A model generated the notes under the pieces. The model made no database searches. It was not told where the DNA came from and saw nothing but the letters and a program-made list of their open reading frames with translations. 21,898 nucleotides of DNA from contig JBOGTC010000043.1 of NCBI GenBank assembly GCA_050692055.1, positions 1 through 21,898 on the forward strand, read 5' to 3'. Both the position numbers and the translations under genes were made by a program. This DNA is from JBOGTC01 sp050692055. Lineage in GTDB: Bacteria > Chloroflexota > Limnocylindria > QHBO01. Below are positions 15,183-21,898 of the stretch, piece after piece; within the stretch, counting starts at the first letter, position 1, and each line of letters opens with the position of its first letter.

Positions 15183-16451
15183 CTACGGATACAGGCCGCG
15201 GAGCGTGGTGGCTTCGGCGACGCGGGCGACGGCAACCATCATGGCCGCGGAGCGCAGATTGATGCGTTCCGCCTCAGCCATGGCGTGGACGTCTGCGTAT
15301 GCCTCGTCCATGATCCGATCGAGCTGGCGCGCGATCTCGTCATCGGTCCAGAAGAAGGCCTGCATGTCCTGCACCCACTCGAAGTAGCCGAGCAGCATGC
15401 CTCCGGCGTTGCACAGGATGTCGGGGATGACGAGGACGCCGGCGTCATCGAGGATCGCGTCCGCGGCCGGCGTGGTGGCGCCGTTCGCCGCCTCGGCCAC
15501 GATGCCGGCTCGAACGTTGTCGGCATTGTCGGCGGTGATCTCGTCCTGCAGCCCGGCGGGCACCAGGATGTCGCACTCGAGCTCGAAGAGCTCGGCCTTG
15601 GTCATCGGCTCCGTGTCCGGGAGTCCGCGGATGGCGTCGTGCTCGCGCATCCAGGCGACGGCACGCCCGATGTCGACCCCCGTCGCGTCGTGGACGGCTG
15701 CCTTGTCGTCGGCGATGGCGATGAGCCTGGCTCCGACTTGGTCCAGCTCCTCGGCAAGCGTCATGCCCACTCGTCCGAAGCCCTGGATCGCCACGCGGGC
15801 GCCCTCGAGCGCCAGGCCGCGCGACCGGGCCGCCGCCGCGATGCAGCGCAGGGCCCCGCGGCTCGTGGCCCCGCGCCGGCCGCGTGTTCCGCCGACCGCC
15901 ATCGGCTTGCCGGTGACGACGCCGTGAATCGTGTAGCCGCGCTGCATCGAGTACGTGTCCATGATCCAGGCCATCGTCTGCGAGCCGGTATTGACGTCGG
16001 GCGAGGGCACGTCGCTGTCGGGACCGATGAGGATGCCGATCTCGGTCGCGTAGCGGCGCGTGAGCCCCTCCCGCTCGTGCGAGGAGAGCCTGCGCGGGTC
16101 GACCTTGACGCCGCCCGCGGCGCCGCCGAACGGGATCTTCACCAGCGCCGACTTCCAGGTGTTGAGCATGGCGAGCGCACGGACCTGGTCGAGCGTGAGG
16201 TTCGGGACGTAGCGGATGCCGCCGGTGGTCGGGCCGCGGTTGACGTTGTGATGGACGCGGTACCCCGTATAGACCTCGACGTGCTCGTCGTCGTGGATGA
16301 CCGGGAAGTTGACCGTCAGCTCGCGCTTCGGCATGCGCAGGACTCGGTGCATGCCCTCGTCGAGGCTTAGGCGTTCGGCGGCCGCATCGAGCTCGCCCTG
16401 GGCGGCGGCCCAGATGCCGTTGGATGATGTCGCGGGTTTGGGCGTAACCAT
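15183..16451 (-). CDS. Glu/Leu/Phe/Val dehydrogenase homologue lacking catalytic lysines
   Basis: A 422-residue protein of the glutamate dehydrogenase family, complete from the N-terminal dimerisation part to the ATTLRGLYP end. It keeps the substrate-site Lys in NTWKSAL, the PDVNTG aspartate stretch, MAWIMDTYS, the GVVTGKP motif and the NAD-binding turn IQGFGRVG. Two usually invariant lysines are replaced. GPTKGG reads GPTTGG (T76), and the catalytic lysine of GGAKGG is alanine (GGAAGG, A112), with the nearest lysine at K116. This resembles, from memory, the regulatory GdhA subunit of Thermus glutamate dehydrogenase. The start is ATG 16451 with TAGCCT 6 nt upstream, a leaderless arrangement. 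It could be a regulatory partner of another GDH, or use a different chemistry. No second GDH gene is in the window. Confidence 0.9.
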   Translation of the reverse strand: MVTPKPATSSNGIWAAAQGELDAAAERLSLDEGMHRVLRMPKRELTVNFPVIHDDEHVEVYTGYRVHHNVNRGPTTGGIRYVPNLTLDQVRALAMLNTWKSALVKIPFGGAAGGVKVDPRRLSSHEREGLTRRYATEIGILIGPDSDVPSPDVNTGSQTMAWIMDTYSMQRGYTIHGVVTGKPMAVGGTRGRRGATSRGALRCIAAAARSRGLALEGARVAIQGFGRVGMTLAEELDQVGARLIAIADDKAAVHDATGVDIGRAVAWMREHDAIRGLPDTEPMTKAELFELECDILVPAGLQDEITADNADNVRAGIVAEAANGATTPAADAILDDAGVLVIPDILCNAGGMLLGYFEWVQDMQAFFWTDDEIARQLDRIMDEAYADVHAMAEAERINLRSAAMMVAVARVAEATTLRGLYP

Positions 16452-16457
16452 CTTCCT

Positions 16458-16463
16458 AGGCTA
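16458..16463 (-). promoter_or_regulatory. -10 box of the dehydrogenase gene, leaderless spacing
   Basis: TAGCCT on the minus strand, 6 nt before the ATG at 16451. The AGGAAG that fills the gap is too close to the start to act as a normal Shine-Dalgarno. Confidence 0.45.
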
Positions 16464-16553
16464 GCGCGCCGAGCAAGCGCTGCGCGCTCCGGTCAGGGCT
16501 CCGCGCCCGGGCAGCGTGGGCCGCCCAGGCATCCGGGGTCGCGCCGGCCGCGT

Positions 16554-16583
16554 GGGTCGCGTCGCCCGCGTGGGCGAAGACCC
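16554..16583. terminator. Long GC hairpin
   Basis: GGGTC (16554-16558) pairs with GACCC (16579-16583) and TCGCCC (16562-16567) with GGGCGA (16572-16577) around the loop GCGT. No T-tract follows on either strand. It lies downstream of flotillin and upstream of the dehydrogenase on the minus strand, so it may separate the two transcripts. Confidence 0.4.
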
Positions 16584-16614
16584 GGCTAACGTTCCAGCGG
16601 TGCACGTTAGAGCC
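16583..16614. repeat. CTAACGT inverted repeat
   Basis: CTAACGT (16586-16592) and ACGTTAG (16604-16610) are a perfect 7-bp inverted repeat with an 11-nt spacer; GGCT and AGAGCC extend it with one bulged base. It could be an operator or an insertion-sequence end. Confidence 0.4.
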
Positions 16615-16640
16615 TCAACCCGCACCCGAGGCGGGCATGG

Positions 16641-16721
16641 TGGGGTCCAATGCCCCGGTCAACATGCACACGCTGAACATAGTGGGGGTCAATGGTGGTC
16701 TCCGGCAGGCTGATGCACACG
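16641..16721 (+). mobile_element. IS-end-like direct repeats, probable element remnant
   Basis: TGGGGTCCAATG (16641-16652) recurs as TGGGGGTCAATG (16683-16694), with a further GGTCAACATG at 16657. ATGCACACG occurs exactly at 16664-16672 and 16713-16721. Multiple TGGGGTCA-type subterminal repeats are characteristic of IS21-family ends as I recall them. No istA/istB sequence is present, so this would be a solo end or relic. The family assignment is tentative. Confidence 0.3.
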
Positions 16722-16815
16722 TAGGTTGCACCAGCGGAGAATTGAGTGTGGCATCGCTCGTCTCCGGCGGATCATGCGCGATGAGCTTGCGCAGCGACAC
16801 ACTGACGGGCCGACG

Positions 16816-18733
16816 CTACCCATTCGAGCGGGTGGAGGCGAAGCGCTCCAGCAGCTGGCCGATCGTCATCGCCCCGTAACGATCAGTGAGTCGCGGGCGA
16901 GCGATTCCCCACAGGCCGCGCGCGATCCGCGGCCCGCGGTTGGCCAGCTCGGCGAGCGTGGCGCCACGGTATCGGTTGATCCCCGGCACGCGGCCAAGCG
17001 CCTCGGCCAGCATGGCAGCCGCGTCATCAGGCGGCGTGGCCTCGTCGATCTCGAGCGTGGGTTCGGCGGCCTGCGCGCGCAGCGGACCGGCCGTGGGTCC
17101 GGTGGCTCCGGCGCGCCGGATCGTGTCGACCGCATCGGCAAAGGCGGTGGCCGGCTCGGCCTGCGTCCTTGACGCCTGCGGCCGATCGGCCCGCGTCGGC
17201 GCCGATGGTTGGCTCGCGGCCGGTTGTCGACGGCGCGTCTCGCGCGTGGGTGGCTCGGATGGCGGAGCGGGTGGGCCTCCGTCCGCGCGGGCACCCATCG
17301 CCTCGCCGATCAGGGCCGGGACGTCGAGCCCGGTGAGGCCCTTGACCGCGGCACCTGCCTCGGCGACGGTGCGGGTCGTCGTCCGCACGACCTCGGAGGC
17401 GCCGTCGCTCGAGAGGACGGTGAGGGAGCCGATCTTGCCCATCGGCTCCGCGGCAGCACGCACGATCTCCGGCAGCATGCCGAGCACGGTCTGGATCACG
17501 GCCGCCTCGTTGAACTGCTTGTAGGCCTCGGCACGCAGGGCGAGCGCCTTTGCTTCCGCCTCGCCCTTGGTCAGCGTCACGCCCGCCTCGGCGTTGCCCT
17601 CGACCTCGGTGCGGTGCGCCTCCGCCTCGGCGTTGACCGTGACGACCCGGGCCTGGGCCTCGCCCTTCACCTGGAGGACCGATGCTTCGGCCTGGCCCGC
17701 CAGCTTCTGCCGCTCGGCCTCCGCCTGCGCGGCCGCGATCTTCGCCTGGCGATCGCCCTCGGCCCGTCGCACCACGGCCTCGGCATCGGCTTCTGCCGGC
17801 CGGACCGTTGAGGCGAGCAGCTCCTTCTCGGTGCGGGCGGCGGCAAGCTCGGCGAGCTCGGTCTGCCTGCGAGTCACCTCCTGCTGCGCCTCTGCCTGCG
17901 CCAGCGGCCCGGCCTGCGCTGCACGGGCCTCGGCGGCGGAGGTCTGGGTCTCGGTCTCGGCGCGGCGCCGCGACGTCGCGCTGGGCGTCGATCTTGATCT
18001 GCTCGGCCTCGGCCTCGCGGACCGCCGCCTCCTGGTCCGCGCCGGCCTTGGCCATGCGGGCATCGCGCTCGACGACGGAGAGCTTCTGCTGGCCGAGCAG
18101 CTCGATGTAGCCGGACTCGTCGGCGATCGACTGGATGGTGAAGGCGTCGATCTGCAGCCCTGAGGTGGCGAGGTCGCCCTTGGCCGAGTCCTGGACCTGC
18201 TGCAGCAGCTTCTGGCGGTCCATGATCAGCTCCTCGATCGTGAGCGTGCCGACGATCGAGCGCAGCGACCCCTCCAGCACGTTCTTCACGATCGAGTCGA
18301 CCTGCTCCTCCTTCGCATCGAGGAAGCGCTCGGCGGCGTTGCGGATCGACTCCACGTCGCGGCCGATCTTGAAGGTCGCCACGCCCTGCACCGCGACCTT
18401 GATGCCCTGGCTAGTGACCGCGTCGGGCAGGGCCACGCCGATCTGGCGGGCCGTCAGCTTGAGGCGCCCGACCTTGTGGACCAGCGGCAGGACGAACGTG
18501 CCGCCGCCCACCACGACCTTGATCCCCTTGTCGTCCACGCGACCGCTGGTGGCCGCGACCTCGCCCTTCTCGTCGCGGACCTTCGCGCCGCGCGAGCCGG
18601 CCACGATGAGCGCCTCGTTCGCGTTCGCCACCCGGTAGCGGCTGGCTACGTAGCTCACGAGCAGCGCGACGATGACGACCGCGACGATGATGAGCAGCGG
18701 GCCGCCGCCTACGAAGTTGACGAGATCAGGCAT
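16816..18733 (-). pseudogene. Flotillin (SPFH) with one frameshift and a C-terminal extension
   Basis: Read as one gene of about 638 residues, this is a flotillin: a membrane helix at residues 8-30, an SPFH domain (ANEALIVAGSRG through QSIADESGYIELLGQQ), then a long Ala/Glu coiled coil (AGPLAQAEAQQEVTRRQTEL, EAYKQFNEAAVIQTVLGML). The frame breaks at about 17961-17975. Upstream it ends IDAQRDVAA; the continuation RAETETQTSAAEARAAQAG is in another frame, and removing one base in the run GGCGCCGCGCC restores it. This may be a real mutation or an assembly error. The last 150 residues after GEAMGARADGG are a Pro/Ala-rich linker and a basic domain (LGRVPGINRYRGATLAELA) not usual in flotillins. Start ATG 18733 has AGAGGGG 6 nt upstream and overlaps nfeD by 8 nt. 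With NfeD it should organise membrane microdomains. Confidence 0.85.
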
Positions 18734-19289
18734 AGGAGTCCCCTCTATCTTCGGGCGCTGCGGGCGCATTGGCTCGGACGATGAGCGTCCCGCCGACGAC
18801 ATCGCTGACGGTGACGATGGTTCCGGCCGGGACGTCGACCTCGGCCGTTGCGGTCAGGTCGTGCGACGCGCCGGCATAGGTCAGAAACACGCTGCCGTTG
18901 CGACCCGCCGGGATCCCCACCGAGACGCGGGCCGTCCGACCCACCAGGTCGTGCAGGCTGAACGCCTCCGGCGCCTCCGCGCGGCGCAGGAAGCTGAAGA
19001 TGACGTACACCAGCCCGGCACCGGCGAAACCGGCGAGCGCGCCCACCAGGGAGGCCGGGCCGGCGCTCATGCCGAGCGCCTCGGTGCCGATCAGGCCGCC
19101 CACCCCGAACATCGCCACGAAGGCGAGGAGGAGCGGCATGAGGGTCACTCCGCCCAGGTCGAAGTCGATGTTCAGGAAGTCGAGGACGCCGCCCAGCACA
19201 TCCTCGAGGAGCACGGTGATCAGCAGCAGGATGCCGCCCACCGCCAGGCAGATGACGAAGATCGTGTTCGCGACGTCGATGGTGAACAC
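18726..19289 (-). CDS. NfeD family membrane protein
   Basis: A 187-residue protein with about three to four hydrophobic segments: residues 3-24, one near 45-65 after the DFLNIDFDLGG loop, and a pair across 68-105. It ends in a C-terminal beta-rich OB-like domain (GRTARVSVGIPAGRNGSVFLTYAG ... VDVPAGTIVTVSDVVGGTLIVRA), the NfeD layout. NfeD proteins partner flotillin in membrane microdomains, as YuaF with YuaG in Bacillus. The gene overlaps flotillin by 8 nt (ATGCCTGA), so they form one operon. I choose GTG 19289, about 10 nt after a GGAGGAGAGA tract; GTG 19313 is the alternative and would lie upstream of that tract. Confidence 0.85.
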   Translation of the reverse strand: MFTIDVANTIFVICLAVGGILLLITVLLEDVLGGVLDFLNIDFDLGGVTLMPLLLAFVAMFGVGGLIGTEALGMSAGPASLVGALAGFAGAGLVYVIFSFLRRAEAPEAFSLHDLVGRTARVSVGIPAGRNGSVFLTYAGASHDLTATAEVDVPAGTIVTVSDVVGGTLIVRANAPAAPEDRGDSYA

Positions 19290-19333
19290 GGCTCGGGCTC
19301 TCTCCTCCGGCACCGCGATCGCGGCACGCTACG

Positions 19334-19363
19334 AGCATACCGTTGCCCGCTTCGCGCAGACAA
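19334..19363 (-). promoter_or_regulatory. Promoter of the nfeD-flotillin operon
   Basis: On the minus strand: TTGTCT (19358-19363), 18 nt spacer, TATGCT (19334-19339), about 45 nt before the nfeD start. This is the best sigma-70-like promoter in the window. Confidence 0.55.
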
Positions 19364-19780
19364 CATCTGGCGGACCGATTCCGTTGCCGCGACGCCGCTT
19401 TACCGGCGACGCTTTGTGTCCTGCCTCTTTAGCAATGGGATGACTGCAACGCGACATAGGCGACGCCATCCCTGGTCCCCGTCATAGATTTGCCCAAATT
19501 ACGAGGACCATCCGCTGCGAATCTGTCGCGTACCAGTAACCACATTGCTAGACGGGAAAGTTGGAGCGGGTACCGATCCCGCTGGTCCGGCATCTCGCAT
19601 CAGTGGAGGTATCGATCGGGTCCAGGTAGACGTCGATCCCATTGAGCCACTTTTGAGCGCGAGCGCCATGGCCAGGGTGCGAAGCATCAGCCATACGGTA
19701 CGTCGCGGTGGCAAACTGGAGCCGTCCAACTGAACCGATGCGCCGGCGGCCTGCGAACGCCGAGCCGGCGCCACAAACCC

Positions 19781-19787
19781 AAGGAGG
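19781..19787 (+). promoter_or_regulatory. Strong ribosome-binding site of the hydrolase gene
   Basis: AAGGAGG, 8 nt before ATG 19796. It is a near-perfect Shine-Dalgarno and fixes the start. Confidence 0.75.
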
Positions 19788-19795
19788 ACCATCCC

Positions 19796-20734
19796 ATGGC
19801 CCCCCGCGTGATGACGGTCTCGGGACCGATCCCGCCCGAGCGCGTCGGCTTCGCGCTCCCCCACGAGCACACCGGCATCCACCTCTGGCATATCCGGGAC
19901 CGATGGGATTACTGGGAGCTCACCCCCGACGACGATCTGATCGGGGACGAGCTGCGCGATTTCCGTCGGCGTGGCGGCGCGACGCTAGTCGATCTCACGC
20001 TGCCGGGCGTGGGGCGAGACGCGCATCGGCTTCGCAGGCTGGCCAGCGCCACGGGCCTGAACATCGTGATGGGCACCGGCTGGTACCGCGAGGCGTACTA
20101 CCCCGCCGAGGCGCTCATCGATCGGCGCAGCGCGGACGACCTTGCCGAGGAGATGATCCGCGAGTTCAGCGACGGAGTCGCCGGCTCGGGCGTTCGGCCG
20201 GGCATCATCGGCGAGATCGGGGTGGACAAGCCCTGGATCTCGGCGCTGGAGGAGCGCGTGCATCGGGCGGCGGCTCGGGCGTCGAAGGCGACCGGCATGA
20301 CTATCACCACGCATGCCGTCAAGTCGGCGGTCGGCCTGGCGCAGCTCCGGATCTTCACCGAGGAGGGCGTGGATCCCGGGCGCGTCGTCATCGGTCACGC
20401 CGATTCGTACCTCGACCTTGACCACTATCTCGCCATCCTCGATGCCGGCGCGAACCTGGAGTTCGACTTCATCGGCCATCGGTTCGCCACCGAGGAGGCT
20501 GAGGAGCCACGGCTCATCGAGATGATCGTGGAGCTGCTGGAGCGCGGTTTCGCGTCGCAGGTCCTGCTCAGCCAGGACGTGTGCCACAACAGCAACCTCA
20601 GGGCGAACGGCGGGAATGGCTACGTCTACCTGCAGCAGCACTTCCTGCCCAAGCTGCGCACCGCGGCGGTGGGGGAGGGGGAGATCCGCCAGATGACGAT
20701 CGATAATCCCACGCGCATCCTGACGGTTCCGTAG
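19796..20734 (+). CDS. Phosphotriesterase-family metal-dependent hydrolase
   Basis: A 312-residue amidohydrolase-superfamily TIM barrel of the phosphotriesterase family. The binuclear metal site can be followed: H23 and H25 in LPHEH, bridging E140 in GIIGEIGVDKP, H173 in TTHAVKS, H201 in VIGHADS and D261 in LLSQDVCHN. The bridging residue is Glu, as in E. coli PHP, not the carboxylated Lys of true phosphotriesterases and SsoPox-type lactonases, so lactone or ester hydrolysis of an unknown natural substrate is more likely than organophosphate breakdown. No signal peptide is seen, so it should be cytoplasmic. It has its own strong ribosome-binding site; the PHP gene starts 114 nt downstream. 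Confidence 0.88.
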   Translation: MAPRVMTVSGPIPPERVGFALPHEHTGIHLWHIRDRWDYWELTPDDDLIGDELRDFRRRGGATLVDLTLPGVGRDAHRLRRLASATGLNIVMGTGWYREAYYPAEALIDRRSADDLAEEMIREFSDGVAGSGVRPGIIGEIGVDKPWISALEERVHRAAARASKATGMTITTHAVKSAVGLAQLRIFTEEGVDPGRVVIGHADSYLDLDHYLAILDAGANLEFDFIGHRFATEEAEEPRLIEMIVELLERGFASQVLLSQDVCHNSNLRANGGNGYVYLQQHFLPKLRTAAVGEGEIRQMTIDNPTRILTVP

Positions 20735-20807
20735 CGCGATGGTCGGTGCCACGCTGCGTGACGTACCGGCGAAGCAGCATGCGACGAGGCGCGTTCCCTG
20801 GTCGTTA

Positions 20808-20826
20808 CGTGCCGCCACGTGGCACG
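20808..20826 (+). terminator. Hairpin between the hydrolase and PHP genes
   Basis: CGTGCC (20808-20813), a 7-nt loop, GGCACG (20821-20826). There is no T-tract. It lies 74 nt after the hydrolase stop and 21 nt before the PHP start, so it could be a terminator or a leader hairpin. Confidence 0.35.
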
Positions 20827-20847
20827 CCGGCGACGCGGGACCGACCC

Positions 20848-21898
20848 GTGGCTGAGCCGCGCGATCCGATCGCTGACCTGAAGCGGATCGCCTTCCTGCT
20901 CGAGGCCGCCCGGGAGCCGAGCTACCGGGTGCGTGCGTTTCGGCGCGCAGCGGCCACGCTCGTCGAGATCGGTCCGGAGGAAGCCCAGGCGCGGGCCGGC
21001 GCCGGAACGCTGAGGGATCTGGCGGGGATTGGTGACGTGACCGAGCGAACGATCACCGAGTCGCTGCGCGGCGAGGAGCCGGTCTACCTGCGTCGGCTGG
21101 AGGCGACCGAGGGCACGCCGCTGGCCCAGGGCGCGGCGGAGGTGCGAGCCACGCTGCGGGGTGACTGCCACGTCCACTCCGAGTGGTCGGACGGAGGCAG
21201 CCCCATTCGCGAGATGGCCGAGGCGGCGATGGAGCTGGGCCACGAGTACATGGTCCTCACGGACCACTCGCCCCGCCTGACGGTCGCGAACGGGTTGTCA
21301 CCGGAGCGCCTGCGCGAGCAGCTGGACGTGGTGGCGGCGCTGAATGCCGAGCTGGCGCCGGCCTTCCACATCCTGACCGGGATCGAGGTGGACATCAACG
21401 AGGACGGCTCGCTCGACCAGACCGATGAGCTGCTGTCGCAGCTCGACGTGGTCGTCGGCAGCGTGCACTCGGAGCTGCGCATGGCGGCGCCGCTCATGAC
21501 GCGGCGGATGGCGACGGCGCTCGCCAACCCGCACCTCGACATCCTGGGCCACTGCACCGGCCGCATGAAGACCGGCAGGCGTGCCCGGCCGGAGTCGGCG
21601 TTCGACGCGGAGATCGTGTTTGCCGCAGCTGCCCGCTTCGACAAGGCGATCGAGGTCAACTCACGCCCGGAGCGGCTCGATCCGCCGAAGCGCCTCCTGC
21701 GGCTGGCGGTCGAGGCCGGCTGCCGCGTCGCCATCGATACCGATGCCCACGCGCCGGGCCAGCTGTCCTGGCTCGGCAACGGCTGCGAGCGCTCCTTCCT
21801 GTCCGGCGTGAAGCCCACGCCGGATCGCATCGTCAATGCCCGTGGCGCAGATGAGCTGGTGGCATGGGCGCGGAGCGACGAAGAAGCGCCCGGCGGGG
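20848..21898 (+). CDS. PHP-domain protein with PolX-like N-terminus, 3' end cut off
   Basis: The frame runs from GTG 20848 to the window edge: 350 codons, close to the full length usual for this family. Residues 1-85 (ADLKRIAFLLEAAREPSYRVRAFRRAA ... LRDLAGIGDVTERTITESL) are a helix-hairpin-helix region like the N-terminus of family X DNA polymerases. A PHP phosphoesterase domain follows, with its metal ligands in order: DCHVHSEWSDGG, LTDHSPRL, GIEVD, GSVHSEL, LGHCTGR and DTDAHAPGQL. All ligands are present, so it should be an active trinuclear-metal phosphatase or nuclease; a DNA-repair role is plausible but unproven. The start has no strong Shine-Dalgarno. No ATG fits better. Confidence 0.85.
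   Translation, partial: MAEPRDPIADLKRIAFLLEAAREPSYRVRAFRRAAATLVEIGPEEAQARAGAGTLRDLAGIGDVTERTITESLRGEEPVYLRRLEATEGTPLAQGAAEVRATLRGDCHVHSEWSDGGSPIREMAEAAMELGHEYMVLTDHSPRLTVANGLSPERLREQLDVVAALNAELAPAFHILTGIEVDINEDGSLDQTDELLSQLDVVVGSVHSELRMAAPLMTRRMATALANPHLDILGHCTGRMKTGRRARPESAFDAEIVFAAAARFDKAIEVNSRPERLDPPKRLLRLAVEAGCRVAIDTDAHAPGQLSWLGNGCERSFLSGVKPTPDRIVNARGADELVAWARSDEEAPGG

Larger units (their letters stand above)
16452..16815. other. Gene-free stretch between flotillin and the dehydrogenase
   Basis: This 364-bp gap holds one strong hairpin, a second inverted repeat and a block of direct repeats, each listed separately. From 16622 to 16800 the sequence is less GC-rich than the surroundings and has no credible ORF, which fits a decayed mobile element. 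Confidence 0.55.
19290..19795. other. Gene-free stretch upstream of the hydrolase
   Basis: About 506 bp. The first 75 bp carry the nfeD promoter and ribosome-binding site; the last 15 bp carry the hydrolase ribosome-binding site. The middle, 19365-19780, is less GC-rich than the genes and its only long frame (minus, 19499-19891) runs antisense into the hydrolase with no recognisable domain. No tRNA, clear repeat or riboswitch was found. It may hold regulatory DNA or a decayed gene. Confidence 0.5.

Noticed and set aside
17027..17960. Continuation of the first flotillin frame to 17027 as a 591-aa protein
   Set aside because: After the frameshift this frame becomes Arg/Gly-rich nonsense, while the other frame carries the flotillin coiled coil.
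19499..19891. 130-codon minus-strand ORF upstream of the hydrolase
   Set aside because: It overlaps the strong hydrolase start and ribosome-binding site, has no recognisable domain and shows mixed composition.

Overview
The window is about 21.9 kb of very G+C-rich bacterial DNA, roughly two-thirds G+C or more by eye. The genes look like a soil or aquatic high-GC Chloroflexota lineage; an actinobacterium is the main alternative. Pointers are the DUF5808 and DUF2339 membrane proteins, an alpha-only acyl-CoA mutase, an NfeD-flotillin pair, a PolX-like PHP protein, and several starts with a TANNNT box only 6-10 nt upstream and no clear Shine-Dalgarno (leaderless style). The lineage is inferred from protein resemblance, not from a search. 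No rRNA, tRNA, CRISPR array or intact transposase was seen.

Layout: (1) 1-1540, minus: cysteinyl-tRNA synthetase-like gene coupled by a TTGA overlap to a truncated membrane protein. (2) 1635-2573: a 34-aa membrane peptide (+), a four-helix membrane protein (-) and a DUF5808 protein (-). (3) 2647-4829, plus: MFS exporter and an ornithine cyclodeaminase/mu-crystallin family enzyme joined by ATGA. (4) 4813-6933, minus: secreted SpoIID-type protein and a stand-alone 5'-3' exonuclease. (5) 7078-9714, plus: a large DUF2339 membrane protein. (6) 9935-11689, minus: a B12-dependent acyl-CoA mutase large subunit whose specificity residues are not those of methylmalonyl-CoA mutase. (7) 12038-14323: a MarR repressor divergent from a DrrAB-type ABC exporter, with palindromes between them, then a DUF1801 gene. 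(8) 15183-16451, minus: a glutamate dehydrogenase homologue lacking two conserved active-site lysines. (9) 16816-19289, minus: an nfeD-flotillin operon; the flotillin reading frame is broken once. (10) 19796-21898, plus: phosphotriesterase-family hydrolase and a PHP-domain protein that runs off the window.

Most genes are housekeeping or metabolic. The clearest functional units are the MarR-controlled exporter, the nfeD-flotillin membrane-domain pair, and the coupled MFS-OCD pair. The gene-free stretches hold the less ordinary material: a degenerate non-coding repeat family (11792-11864 and 15041-15113 about 88% identical, with related short boxes at 9750-9886 and 11770-11909), a block of IS-end-like repeats at 16554-16725, and a 506-bp stretch before the hydrolase that is mostly unexplained. 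I found no convincing new multi-gene system. The observations most worth following are the lysine-deficient dehydrogenase, the reassigned mutase, the repeat family and the exporter operator.
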